From Kribbella pratensis (GTDB lineage Bacteria; Actinomycetota; Actinomycetes; Propionibacteriales; Kribbellaceae), in assembly GCF_004365355.1 (NCBI RefSeq), contig NZ_SODP01000003.1:1054001-1118000 (forward strand): a DNA stretch of 64,000 nucleotides. Direction: 5' to 3'. The notes under the pieces were generated by a model. That model saw only the letters and a program-made list of their open reading frames with translations, ran no database searches and was not told the origin of the DNA. The stretch's first letter is position 1. Every line of letters starts with the position of its first letter. A program made the position numbers and the translations under genes. Of this stretch, positions 33,902 through 42,147 are shown piece after piece.

Positions 33902-35656
33902 ATGCGTGCACGGTGGCTTGCTGTGGTGGTTGGGGTGTTGCTGGCCGGGGTCACGGTGCCGGCGCAGGCGGCGAACATTCTGAGCAACCCGGGGTTCGAG
34001 ACCGGGTCGTTGAGTGGGTGGAGCTGCTCGGGTGGATCGGTGGTCAGCAGTCCGACTCGCAGTGGTGGCTATGCGTTGAACGGCGCGGTGACGAGCTCCG
34101 ACTACGCCCAGTGCAGTCAGACGGTGTCGGTGCAGCCCAACACGGCGTACACCTTGTCGGGCTGGGTGCGCGGCTCGTACGTGTACCTCGGGGTCACGGG
34201 TGGTTCGTCCACCTGGACGCCGTCGGCGGCGAGCTTCACGCAGCTGAGTCTCTCGTTCACGACTGGAGCGAGTCAGACGTCCGCACAGATCTACGTGCAC
34301 GGCTGGTACGGGCAACCGGCGTACCAGGCGGATGACTTCAGTCTGGATGGTCCAGGCGGTACGCCGGGTGCCCCGAGCGCTCCTGGTACGCCGTCTGTCA
34401 CCAGTGCGACCAACTCCGCCATCGCGTTGAGCTGGCCGGCTGCGACAGGCACGGTCACGGGCTACCGGGTCTATGAAGGCACCAGCGTCGTCCAGACCGT
34501 CACCGGAACTTCAGCCACCATCAGCGGGCTCCAGGCGTGCACTAGCCACAGCTACTCGGTGGCGGCATACAACAGCGTTGGTGAGTCGCCCCGGTCAGCA
34601 GCTACCAGCGGTACGACGGGCGGCTGCACCAGCACTGGTCTGGCGAAGCATGCGCTGATCGGCTACTTGCACGCGAGCTTTGCGAACGGATCCGGGTACG
34701 TGCGGATGGCCGACGTGCCGGACCAGTGGGACATCATCGATCTGGCCTTCGGAGAGCCGACCAGCGTTACCTCGGGAGACATCCGGTTCAACCGGTGCCC
34801 TGCAGCGGAGTGCCCGAACGTCGAGAGCGATGCGGAGTTCGTCAGCGCGATCCGGGCCAAGCAGGCCGCCGGGAAGAAGGTGCTGATCTCCCTCGGCGGT
34901 GCGAACGGACAGGTGCAACTCACCACCACAGCCGCCCGCGACGCGTTCGTCAGCTCTGTCAGCGCGATCATCGACCGCTACGGGCTGGACGGGCTCGACA
35001 TCGACTTCGAAGGGCACTCGCTGTACCTCAATGCCGGTGACACCGACTTCCGCAACCCGACCACTCCGGTGATCGTCAACCTGATCTCGGCGTTGAAGAC
35101 ACTGAAGGCGAAGTACGGGTCCGGCTTCGTGCTGACGATGGCGCCGGAGACCTTCTTCGTGCAGGTCGGCTACCAGTTCTACGGCGGCGCCAGTGGCGGC
35201 GACAACCGGACCGGCTCGTACCTGCCGGTCATCCATGCGCTGCGGGACTCCCTGACCGTCCTGCACGTCCAGGACTACAACTCCGGTCCGGTGATGGGGC
35301 TGGACAACCAGTACCACACCATGGGCGGCGCCGACTTCCACATCGCCATGACCGACATGGTCAAGGCCGGTTTCCCGGTGGCGAACACCGGACAGACGTT
35401 TCCGGGACTGCGCGACGACCAGATCGGTATCGGGCTCCCGGCAGCAGTCAGCGCGGGTAACGGCTACACCGCCCCGGTAGCCGTGCACCAGGCGCTCGAC
35501 TGTTTGGTGAAGGGCCAGAACTGCGGCGGCTACAGCCTCCGCGGCGGCGCTTCACCGGGCTTCCGCGGGCTGATGACGTGGTCGATCAACTGGGACCACT
35601 ACTACAACTGGGAGTTCCAGAACAACCACGCGCCGTACCTCGACTCCCTCCCGTAG
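33902..35656 (+). CDS. Secreted GH18 chitinase with carbohydrate-binding and Fn3 domains
   Basis: This 584-residue protein starts at the ATG at 33902 behind AAGGAGGTTTC. The signal peptide RWLAVVVGVLLAGVTVPAQA ends at an Ala-x-Ala. Then come a jelly-roll carbohydrate-binding module (about 24-155: NILSNPGFETGSLSGWSCSGG ... YQADDFSLDG), a linker, an Fn3 domain (about 160-245: APGTPSVTSATNSAIALSWPAATGTVTGYRVYEG), and a GH18 catalytic domain from about 255. The DxxDxDxE motif is DGLDIDFEG with catalytic Glu370. It cleaves chitin by substrate-assisted hydrolysis. A 13-bp terminator hairpin follows. Confidence 0.93.
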   Translation: MRARWLAVVVGVLLAGVTVPAQAANILSNPGFETGSLSGWSCSGGSVVSSPTRSGGYALNGAVTSSDYAQCSQTVSVQPNTAYTLSGWVRGSYVYLGVTGGSSTWTPSAASFTQLSLSFTTGASQTSAQIYVHGWYGQPAYQADDFSLDGPGGTPGAPSAPGTPSVTSATNSAIALSWPAATGTVTGYRVYEGTSVVQTVTGTSATISGLQACTSHSYSVAAYNSVGESPRSAATSGTTGGCTSTGLAKHALIGYLHASFANGSGYVRMADVPDQWDIIDLAFGEPTSVTSGDIRFNRCPAAECPNVESDAEFVSAIRAKQAAGKKVLISLGGANGQVQLTTTAARDAFVSSVSAIIDRYGLDGLDIDFEGHSLYLNAGDTDFRNPTTPVIVNLISALKTLKAKYGSGFVLTMAPETFFVQVGYQFYGGASGGDNRTGSYLPVIHALRDSLTVLHVQDYNSGPVMGLDNQYHTMGGADFHIAMTDMVKAGFPVANTGQTFPGLRDDQIGIGLPAAVSAGNGYTAPVAVHQALDCLVKGQNCGGYSLRGGASPGFRGLMTWSINWDHYYNWEFQNNHAPYLDSLP

Positions 35657-35668
35657 GCCGCCCCTCGC

Positions 35669-35703
35669 GCCCGGTTCGCGAATCAGCCCCTCGCGAACCG
35701 GGC
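35669..35703 (+). terminator. Hairpin after the chitinase gene
   Basis: GCCCGGTTCGCGA and its exact reverse complement TCGCGAACCGGGC form a 13-bp stem with a 9-base loop, 12 bases after the chitinase stop. There is no T-run, which is usual for high-GC actinobacteria. Confidence 0.7.
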
Positions 35704-35759
35704 GTGGGCCTGTGGATTACCGATCCCGATTTGTGGTCTTCCGCTGGTATGAAGGAGGC

Positions 35760-37421
35760 ATGACAGCGTCAACGACCCGCGCGGTGATCCTCACCGTGGA
35801 CGACGATCCCGGCGTTTCCCGGTCAATCGCCCGTGACCTCCGCCGTCGGTACGGCGAGGAGAACCGCATCGTCCGGGCGGAGAATCCGGCGCAGGCGCTG
35901 GACGCCCTGAAGGAGCTCAAGCTCCGCGGCGAGCCGGTCGCCCTGCTGCTGGCCGACTACCGGATGCCCCAGATGTCCGGCATCGAGTTCCTCGAGGCCG
36001 CGATGGACCTGTTCCCGCTCGCCCGCCGCGTGCTGCTGACGGCGTACGCCGACACCGATGCGGCGATCCAGGCCATCAACGTGGTCGACCTCGACCACTA
36101 CCTGCTCAAGCCGTGGAACCCGCCGGAGGAGAAGCTGTATCCGGTGGTCGACGCGATGCTCGAGCTGTGGAAGTCGACCCCGGAGCCGTCCGGCGACGAG
36201 ACGCGGGTGATCGGTCACCGCTGGTCGGCGCCGTCGTTCGCGGCCCGCGACTTCCTCGCCCGCAACGCGGTGCCGTACCGCTGGCTCAACGTCGACGACG
36301 AAGAGGCAAAGCGTCTCCTCGACGCGGCCGAGGTCGACGGCTCGACGCTGCCGGTCGTGATCACTCCGGACGGCACGGTGATGGTCGCGCCGTCCGAGAC
36401 CGAGCTGGCCAACAAGGTCGGGCTGTCGACGGCGCCGGCCAAGGACTTCTACGACCTGGTCGTGGTCGGCGGCGGCCCGGCCGGCCTGGGAGCAGCTGTG
36501 TACGGCGCCAGCGAGGGCCTGCGGACTGTGCTGGTTGAGCAGTTGGCGACCGGTGGCCAGGCCGGGCAATCCAGCCGCATCGAGAACTACCTCGGCTTCC
36601 CGGACGGGGTGTCCGGTGCCCAGCTGACGGACCGGGCCCGGCGCCAGGCAGTCCGGTTCGGTGCGGAGCTGCTGACGACCCGTCAGGTCGTGGGGCTGGA
36701 GACGCTCGGCAACGCTCGGCGGCTGCGGTTCGCCGACGGCAGCGAGATCTCGGCGCACTCGGTGATCCTGGCGACCGGTGTCTCGTACCGGACGCTGCAG
36801 GCACCCGGGGTCGACGATCTGTGTGGCCGCGGCATCTACTACGGTTCGGCGACGACCGAGGGTCCGGCGTGTGCCGGCATGGACGTTTACATCATCGGCG
36901 GAGCCAACTCCGCCGGTCAGGCGGCGGTCTATTTCTCCAGGCATGCGAAACGCGTGCATATGCTGGTAAGAGGACCATCGCTCACCGCGACGATGTCGTC
37001 GTACCTCATCGACCAGATCGACGGGATCGACAACATCGAGGTGAACACCTGCACGCAGGTCGTTTCCTGTATGGGCTCGGAGCACCTGGAACATCTCACC
37101 TTGCTGAACAGCGAGACCGGGGAGAAGCGCGAGGTGGACACGGAATGGATGTTCGTGTTCATCGGCGCGGCCCCACGGACGGACTGGCTGCCCGGTGACC
37201 TGCTCCGCGACGATCGAGGCTTCGTCCTCACCGGACCGGACCTGCCCGGCAGACCGCCGGGCTGGCCGCTGGAGCGGGAGCCGTACCACCTGGAGACGAG
37301 CATGCCCGGCGTGTTCGCCGCGGGTGACGTGCGGGCCGAGTCGGTGAAGCGGGTCGCCTCGGCGGTCGGCGACGGAGCGATGGCCGTGACACTGGTGCAC
37401 CGATACCTGGAGATGCTCTGA
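35760..37421 (+). CDS. Receiver domain - Grx-like - thioredoxin-reductase-like FAD oxidoreductase fusion
   Basis: This 553-residue protein starts at the ATG at 35760 after GAAGGAGGC. Residues 8-135 are a receiver domain with Asp14/Asp15, phospho-acceptor Asp66 (LLLADYRMPQMSG), Thr94 and Lys117 (LLKPW). Residues 150-222 look like a glutaredoxin fold (HRWSAPSFAARDFLARNAVPYRWLNVD ... STLPVVITPDGTVMVAPS) whose CxxC position is SAPS, so it lacks redox Cys. Residues 230-553 are a thioredoxin-reductase-like flavoprotein (VVVGGGPAGLGAAVYGASEG; VYIIGGANSAGQAAVYFSRHA; GVFAAGDVRAESVKRVASAVGDG). The TrxR CxxC is also absent. Phosphorylation may directly control a flavoenzyme or redox sensor. It overlaps the histidine kinase gene by 1 base. 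Confidence 0.9.
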   Translation: MTASTTRAVILTVDDDPGVSRSIARDLRRRYGEENRIVRAENPAQALDALKELKLRGEPVALLLADYRMPQMSGIEFLEAAMDLFPLARRVLLTAYADTDAAIQAINVVDLDHYLLKPWNPPEEKLYPVVDAMLELWKSTPEPSGDETRVIGHRWSAPSFAARDFLARNAVPYRWLNVDDEEAKRLLDAAEVDGSTLPVVITPDGTVMVAPSETELANKVGLSTAPAKDFYDLVVVGGGPAGLGAAVYGASEGLRTVLVEQLATGGQAGQSSRIENYLGFPDGVSGAQLTDRARRQAVRFGAELLTTRQVVGLETLGNARRLRFADGSEISAHSVILATGVSYRTLQAPGVDDLCGRGIYYGSATTEGPACAGMDVYIIGGANSAGQAAVYFSRHAKRVHMLVRGPSLTATMSSYLIDQIDGIDNIEVNTCTQVVSCMGSEHLEHLTLLNSETGEKREVDTEWMFVFIGAAPRTDWLPGDLLRDDRGFVLTGPDLPGRPPGWPLEREPYHLETSMPGVFAAGDVRAESVKRVASAVGDGAMAVTLVHRYLEML

Positions 37422-38887
37422 TGACCGATCAAGCTGTGGAGCCGCGACGGCTGACTCCCGACGAGCTGCGCACGCTGTTCCTCTTCGAGAGCCTGACCGA
37501 CGAGCAGCTTCAGTGGCTGTCCGAGGCCGGGTACGTCGAGAGCTGGCACGACGGGATCGTCTTCAACGAGGGTGACGAGGCGACCTGCTGCTACGTCCTG
37601 CTCTCCGGTGAGATCCGGCTCTGCAAGCTGTCGCACGGCGAACTGGTCGAGATCAACCGGACCAGCCAGCGCGGGGTGTACTCCGGGGCGTTCAACGCGT
37701 TCTTCGGTGCCGCCGACCACAAGTCCTACACGGCGACGATGCAGGTGACGCAGCCCGCGGAGTTCTTCGTCATCGGCGCGGACACGATGGCGACGATGAT
37801 GAACACGTGGTTCCCGATGGCGGTGCACCTGATCGAGGGCTTCGTCATGGGCATGCGCCGGACCAACGAGACGCTGGGGGAGCGGGAGCGGTTGCTGGCC
37901 CTCGGTTCGTTGTCCGCCGGCCTGACTCACGAGCTGAACAACCCGGCCGCCGCTGCGGTCCGGGCCGCGGCCACGCTGCGGCAGCGGGTCTCCGGGATGC
38001 GGTCGAAGCTGGCGATGCTCGCCGACGGCACGCTCGACGCGACCAAGCTGCACCAGATCGTCGCTCTGCAGGACGACGCGGTCGAGCGGTTGGACAAGAA
38101 CAAGGACAAAGACGTTCCGCCGATGGAGTTGTCCGACCGCGAGGACGCGCTGACGGACTGGCTGGACGACCACGACGTGCAGGCCAGCTGGGACATCGCA
38201 CCGGTGCTGGCCGCCGCCGGGCTGGACGTGCCGTGGATGGAGAACGTGCTGACCGCCGTCGGGCCGAAGTACCTCGAGGGTGCGGTGCGGTGGTTGATGT
38301 ACACGATCGACACCGAGTCGCTGATGAACGAGATCGACGACTCGGTCACCCGCATCTCGACACTTGTCGGCGCCGCCAAGCAGTACTCGCAGATCGACCG
38401 CGCGCCGTACCAGACCGTTGACCTGCGGGAGTTGCTGAAGTCGACGCTGGTGATGATGTCGGGCAAGCTGCAGGGCTACGAGGTCGTGAAGGACTTCGAT
38501 CCCGAGCTGCCGCCGATCCCGGCGTACGCCGCGGAGCTCAATCAGGTGTGGACCAACATCATCGACAACGCGGTCAGCGCGATGGGTGGATCCGGGACGC
38601 TCACGCTCCGGACCCGCCGGGACGGCGCCTACGCGGTCGTCGAGATCGGCGACACCGGTCCGGGTATCCCGGAAGAGATCCGGCGCCGGATCTTCGAGCC
38701 GTTCTTCACCACCAAGCCGATCGGCGAGGGTACCGGCCTGGGGCTCGACATCTCGTGGCGCATCGTCGTGAAGAAGCACCACGGCGACCTCCGGGTCGAG
38801 TCCGAGCCCGGCCGGACGGTGTTCAAGATCGTGCTCCCACTCGACCCCGAACGCGAACTGGAGTCCGACCCGGCCCTGCTGTCCTGA
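37421..38887 (+). CDS. Sensor histidine kinase with N-terminal cyclic-nucleotide-binding-like domain
   Basis: This 488-residue protein shares TGATG with the upstream flavoprotein stop. Residues 15-135 are a Crp/cNMP-like beta-roll (LFLFESLTDEQLQWLSEAGYVESWHDGIVFNEGDEATCCYVLLSGEIRLCKL). A long linker follows. The dimerisation helix has the phospho-His at residue 170 (LSAGLTHELNNPAAAAVRAA). The ATPase domain shows the N box ELNQVWTNIIDNAVSAM, G1 GDTGPGIPEEI and G2 GTGLGLDIS. There is no membrane helix, so it is cytoplasmic. The obvious partner is the receiver of the preceding protein; no DNA-binding output is encoded here. Confidence 0.92.
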   Translation: MTDQAVEPRRLTPDELRTLFLFESLTDEQLQWLSEAGYVESWHDGIVFNEGDEATCCYVLLSGEIRLCKLSHGELVEINRTSQRGVYSGAFNAFFGAADHKSYTATMQVTQPAEFFVIGADTMATMMNTWFPMAVHLIEGFVMGMRRTNETLGERERLLALGSLSAGLTHELNNPAAAAVRAAATLRQRVSGMRSKLAMLADGTLDATKLHQIVALQDDAVERLDKNKDKDVPPMELSDREDALTDWLDDHDVQASWDIAPVLAAAGLDVPWMENVLTAVGPKYLEGAVRWLMYTIDTESLMNEIDDSVTRISTLVGAAKQYSQIDRAPYQTVDLRELLKSTLVMMSGKLQGYEVVKDFDPELPPIPAYAAELNQVWTNIIDNAVSAMGGSGTLTLRTRRDGAYAVVEIGDTGPGIPEEIRRRIFEPFFTTKPIGEGTGLGLDISWRIVVKKHHGDLRVESEPGRTVFKIVLPLDPERELESDPALLS

Positions 38888-38907
38888 GCCGCCGTCACCT
38901 GGTCTTC

Positions 38908-38938
38908 GTCACCTGGTTGCCGAGAGCAACCAGGTGAC
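38908..38938 (+). terminator. Terminator hairpin inside the 3' end of the convergent hydrolase gene
   Basis: GTCACCTGGTTGC-CGAGA-GCAACCAGGTGAC is a perfect 13-bp stem covering the stop codon of the minus-strand hydrolase and lying 20 bases after the kinase stop. It probably ends the two-component operon transcript. Confidence 0.65.
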
Positions 38939-39826
38939 GATGGTGTCGACGGCCTCCGGATCCACGTGCCCCGGGACCGCGTAGTCGGCGATGCTCGACG
39001 GGCCGGAGCCGGCGATGAACACGTGGTTGTCGGCCTCGAGGATCTTGATCGTCGCGTCGGGAAGGCCGTCGCGCCACGCGGGTAGGTCGTCGGCGACAGT
39101 GGTCTGATAGTCGCGACCGCCTTGCAGGACGAGGAGCGGTACGTCGAGTTTCGCCGCGGTAGCGACCGCGTCATACTCGCGGAGATCCAGCCAGAACGAC
39201 GCCGGCAGACCGAACGGAAGCTCCGTCGACGGGGTCTCCGCGGACAGACCGGGATCGTCGACGACCTCGGCCTGTTGCTGGAAGGCGGCGACTGTCTCAG
39301 GCGGAACCGCACCCGTCTCCGCGAGATAGCGCACGACGCGGACGGCGGAGTGGTGCATCGGCTGGGTGTCGCCGGCCATGATCACCAGGCCCGCAACCAA
39401 CGGTTCTTCCGCGGCGATCTTCGGCGCGACCTTTCCGCCCATGCTGTGGCCGACGATGAAGACCTGGTCGACGTGTCGGGCGAGTGCGCGTACGGCGGCG
39501 ATCGCGTGCGGCACGTACTCCGCGGTCATTGTGTAGCCGGGCGCTGCCATCACTTCGGGCCGATTCGCGGTGAGTTTGTCGAAGCGCACTACTGCGATGC
39601 CCTGTGTGGCCAGGCCCCAAGCGAGGTCCTTCAACGGCTTGTTCGGTCCAGCGGTCTCGTCGCGGTCGAACGGTCCGCCGCCGGCTAGCAGTACGACGCC
39701 GATCGAGGCCGCCTCGCTTGGGAGCGTGAGGGTGGCGGGCGCGGTCTGATCGGAGGCCTCGAGGACGAGGTCCTGCTCGGTGAAGGAGGTCGGGTCGGCG
39801 TACGGAGGGGGAGTCCAGGCGGTCAT
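38909..39826 (-). CDS. Alpha/beta hydrolase
   Basis: This 305-residue protein starts MTAWTPPPYADPTSF at the ATG at 39826. The nucleophile elbow is GHSMGGKVAPKIAAEEP at about residues 135-150. The oxyanion region is LLAGGGPFDRDE, with later Asp and His candidates in LQGGRDYQTTVADD and EADNHVFIAG. It resembles small esterases and peptidase-like hydrolases. It is divergent from an ArsR-type regulator and has a 31-base palindrome in front of it, so it is probably the regulated target. Confidence 0.87.
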   Translation of the reverse strand: MTAWTPPPYADPTSFTEQDLVLEASDQTAPATLTLPSEAASIGVVLLAGGGPFDRDETAGPNKPLKDLAWGLATQGIAVVRFDKLTANRPEVMAAPGYTMTAEYVPHAIAAVRALARHVDQVFIVGHSMGGKVAPKIAAEEPLVAGLVIMAGDTQPMHHSAVRVVRYLAETGAVPPETVAAFQQQAEVVDDPGLSAETPSTELPFGLPASFWLDLREYDAVATAAKLDVPLLVLQGGRDYQTTVADDLPAWRDGLPDATIKILEADNHVFIAGSGPSSIADYAVPGHVDPEAVDTIVTWLLSATR

Positions 39827-39829
39827 CCA

Positions 39830-39860
39830 GCTACCTTTCTCAATGTTTGAGAAAGGTAGC
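39830..39860. promoter_or_regulatory. 31-bp palindromic operator between hydrolase and ArsR-type regulator
   Basis: GCTACCTTTCTCAA and its exact reverse complement TTGAGAAAGGTAGC are separated by TGT, forming perfect 14-base arms. The dyad starts 4 bases upstream of the hydrolase ATG, and its other end is 22 bases from the regulator ATG at 39882. Bound repressor would block both genes. Confidence 0.75.
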
Positions 39861-39881
39861 ACGACGTGAGATCGTTACGCC

Positions 39882-40415
39882 ATGGATCCGTTGGAGTTGC
39901 TCGGACATCCGGTGCGGTTGCGGATCGTCCATGCGCTGCGCGGCGGTCGGGAGCTGACGACCGGCGAGCTGGGGGAGCGGATCGCCGATGTTTCGAAGGC
40001 GACCCTGTACCGGCATGTCGAGCTGCTCGCCGAGGGCGGGATCCTCGAGGTCGCGGAGGAACGCCGGGTCCGCGGGGCGGTCGAGCGCCGGTTTCGGTTG
40101 CGCCAGGAGCGTGCGTCGATCACGCCGGAACAGATGGCGCAGTTGACGGTCGAGGATCACCGGCGTGGGTTTTCCGTCGCGATGGCCGCGCTGGTCGCCG
40201 AGTTCAACGCGTACCTCGAAAGCGAAGGGGCCGATCCGGTCGCGGACCTCGTCGGCTACCGCCAGCACGGCATCTGGCTGACCGAGGCCGAGCTGCACCA
40301 ACTGATCGAGGGCATGCGAGCAGCAATCCTCCCGGTCCTCACGAACGAACCCACGCCCGGCCGATCGCGGTACTTGCTCAGCCCGATCCTGTTCCCGGTC
40401 GAGAACGACACCTGA
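39882..40415 (+). CDS. ArsR-like winged-helix transcriptional regulator
   Basis: This 177-residue protein reads MDPLELLGHPVRLRIVHALRGGRELTTGELGERIADVSKATLYRHVELLAEGGILEVAEERRVRGAVERRFRL, an ArsR/PadR-type winged helix. The helical C-terminal half (LTVEDHRRGFSVAMAALVAEFNAYLESEG ... LTEAELHQLIEGMRAAILPVL) is an effector/dimer domain found in similar actinobacterial regulators. No metal-binding Cys motif. It is divergent from the alpha/beta hydrolase and probably binds the 31-base palindrome. Confidence 0.87.
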   Translation: MDPLELLGHPVRLRIVHALRGGRELTTGELGERIADVSKATLYRHVELLAEGGILEVAEERRVRGAVERRFRLRQERASITPEQMAQLTVEDHRRGFSVAMAALVAEFNAYLESEGADPVADLVGYRQHGIWLTEAELHQLIEGMRAAILPVLTNEPTPGRSRYLLSPILFPVENDT

Positions 40416-40472
40416 TCCCCCCGGACCGGCAATGATCAGGGGCCCGATCAGGATCCAGTGCCGGGGGATCAG
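40412..40472. terminator. Bidirectional hairpin between converging ArsR-like and PPOX genes
   Basis: CTGATCCCCCCGG (40412-40424) pairs with CCGGGGGATCAG (40461-40472) with one bulged C. The interval contains more GATCAGG repeats that could form inner stems. It lies across the 53-base gap between two convergent stops. Confidence 0.5.
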
Positions 40473-41104
40473 GATCGGTAGAGCTCAGCCTCTAGCAGGG
40501 CGGGGTGATTGCGGGCCTCGATGGACTCGAGGGATTCGGTGCGGCGCCAGAGGGCGTGCGCGATTTCGGCGTACGGGCGGACCGCGGTCGGGGTCCAGGT
40601 GTCGGGTTTCCAGGTCCGCGACCGGGCGAACGACTTCGGGCAGTGGAAGAACGCCTCTTCGACGTGTACGACGAGCGCGAGCCGCGGGCGGTGGGAGCGC
40701 ACAATCATGTCGTCGAAGAACGGGCCGTCGGTGACGATGCGGGCGCGGCCGTTGACGCGGAGGGTCTCGGGGCGTCCGGGGATGACGAAGAGCAGACCGG
40801 CGTGCGGGTTCTCGAGGATGTTGTGGAAGCCGTCCATCCGCCGGTTGCCCGAGCGTTCCGGGATGGCGAGCGTGACGTCGTCGAGGACCTTCACGAATCC
40901 GGGCGGGTCGCCCTTCGGTGAGACGTCGCAGCGACCGTCGAGCGAAGACGTTGCGACGAAGACCAGGGGCGTGCCCTCGATCCACTCCCGATGTGCGTCG
41001 CTCAGCCGCGGCTCGACCTTGTCGCGAGGGATCGGGTCCGGCGTACCGAACCCCTCGAGCTCGGCCACGCTGCGCACCTCGGGCAGCTCGTCCCACCTAC
41101 TCAC
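40469..41104 (-). CDS. Pyridoxamine 5'-phosphate oxidase family (FMN-binding split barrel) protein
   Basis: This 211-residue protein has LSDAHREWIEGTPLVFVATSSLDGRCDVSPKGDPPGFVKVLDDVTLAIPERSGNRRMDGFHNILENPHAGLLFVIPGRPETLRVNG, the PPOX-type split beta-barrel with FMN contacts (SPKGD, RMDGFHNIL). The C-terminal piece CPKSFARSRTWKPDTW is typical of the MSMEG_1061-like subgroup. The likely role is flavin- or F420-dependent reduction of small molecules; substrate unknown. Confidence 0.87.
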   Translation of the reverse strand: MSRWDELPEVRSVAELEGFGTPDPIPRDKVEPRLSDAHREWIEGTPLVFVATSSLDGRCDVSPKGDPPGFVKVLDDVTLAIPERSGNRRMDGFHNILENPHAGLLFVIPGRPETLRVNGRARIVTDGPFFDDMIVRSHRPRLALVVHVEEAFFHCPKSFARSRTWKPDTWTPTAVRPYAEIAHALWRRTESLESIEARNHPALLEAELYRS

Positions 41105-41137
41105 GTCATACCTCCCACTCGAACCAGTACGTCGGGA

Positions 41138-42076
41138 CTAAGACGATCCGGCGCCTTCGGGCGTGACATGCAACTTGGCGGTGAGGAACGCCAGGATCTC
41201 GTCCCGGGCTCGGACCGTGGGGTGGCCGGCTTCGTCAACGAAGTGGGCCGTCACGACGCTGTGCGCGCACCCGACGACGTCCCGGAAGAACGGCGGTGGG
41301 TCCGGGTTCGCGGCCTCCGCGGGCAGGACGCGTCCGAGGAAGGCGTCACCCAGGAGTCGCTGGTACGCCGCGAATCGTTGCCCTGTGCACCAGCGGTCGC
41401 CCTGGAACCGGTACGCGAGCACCTGCAGGTCTTCGCGGCGGAACCGCTCCGCCAGCGCGTCCGCGTCGACAGCCGAGAGCTCGAGCTCGCCCGGGGCGTC
41501 CAGCGGAAGCGACGGGTGGTTGACGACAGGCGCGATCACCGCCGGCTCGAGAGCCATTGTCAGAGCGAAGTTGCCGGTGAAGCAGAGCCCGATCGCGCCC
41601 ACACCCGGTCCACCGGCTTCGTCGAGCGCGACCCGGGCGAGACCGCGCAGCCATGCACTCACAGGACTCGTCCCACCGCCCGCGAACGCGCTGAACTCCG
41701 CGCTCACACAGGCTCTCCGGATGATCGCCTCGCCCTCCTCGGCGGTCGGGTAGGCGCCGTCCACGCCAAACAACGAAGGCACGAACACGGTGAAGCCGGC
41801 ATCCCGCACCCACCGCGCAAGCCGCGCCACATCCGGGCTGATCCCCGGCATCTCCGGCATGACCACAACAGCCGGCCCGGAGCCGGTGACGTGGACCGTC
41901 TTCGCAACCCCACCAACCTCCACCACCCGATGCTCAAAGTCATCGAGAGAATCGTCCAGAGAGCTGCCGCCGGAGCGGTTGGGGGAGGTGGTGGTGGAGG
42001 CGCCTGTCGGCTGTTCGGATGAGGTGGGGAGGGAGGCGTCGGCCGGGTTGTCGCGGGTGTGGCGGGCTTGGCTCAT
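41138..42076 (-). CDS. Dienelactone hydrolase family protein
   Basis: This 312-residue protein starts at the ATG at 42076. The first 45 residues are low-complexity (SEQPTGASTTTSPNRSGGSS), so the true start could be internal, just before the ordered HRVVEVGGVAKTVHVTG. The nucleophile elbow is GAIGLCFTGNFALTM with Cys, as in dienelactone hydrolase (Cys-His-Asp). Other landmarks are VVVMPEMPGISPDVARLARWVRDAGFTVFVPSLFG and CAHSVVTAHFVDEAGHPT with the candidate His. It is divergent from the GlxA-type regulator. Confidence 0.87.
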   Translation of the reverse strand: MSQARHTRDNPADASLPTSSEQPTGASTTTSPNRSGGSSLDDSLDDFEHRVVEVGGVAKTVHVTGSGPAVVVMPEMPGISPDVARLARWVRDAGFTVFVPSLFGVDGAYPTAEEGEAIIRRACVSAEFSAFAGGGTSPVSAWLRGLARVALDEAGGPGVGAIGLCFTGNFALTMALEPAVIAPVVNHPSLPLDAPGELELSAVDADALAERFRREDLQVLAYRFQGDRWCTGQRFAAYQRLLGDAFLGRVLPAEAANPDPPPFFRDVVGCAHSVVTAHFVDEAGHPTVRARDEILAFLTAKLHVTPEGAGSS

Positions 42077-42147
42077 GCTCGAGGATTTCGCCGCAAGCGT
42101 TGGATGACGACTGGCGGGATCGCCAAGGAGGTGGTTAATCTCGCCAG

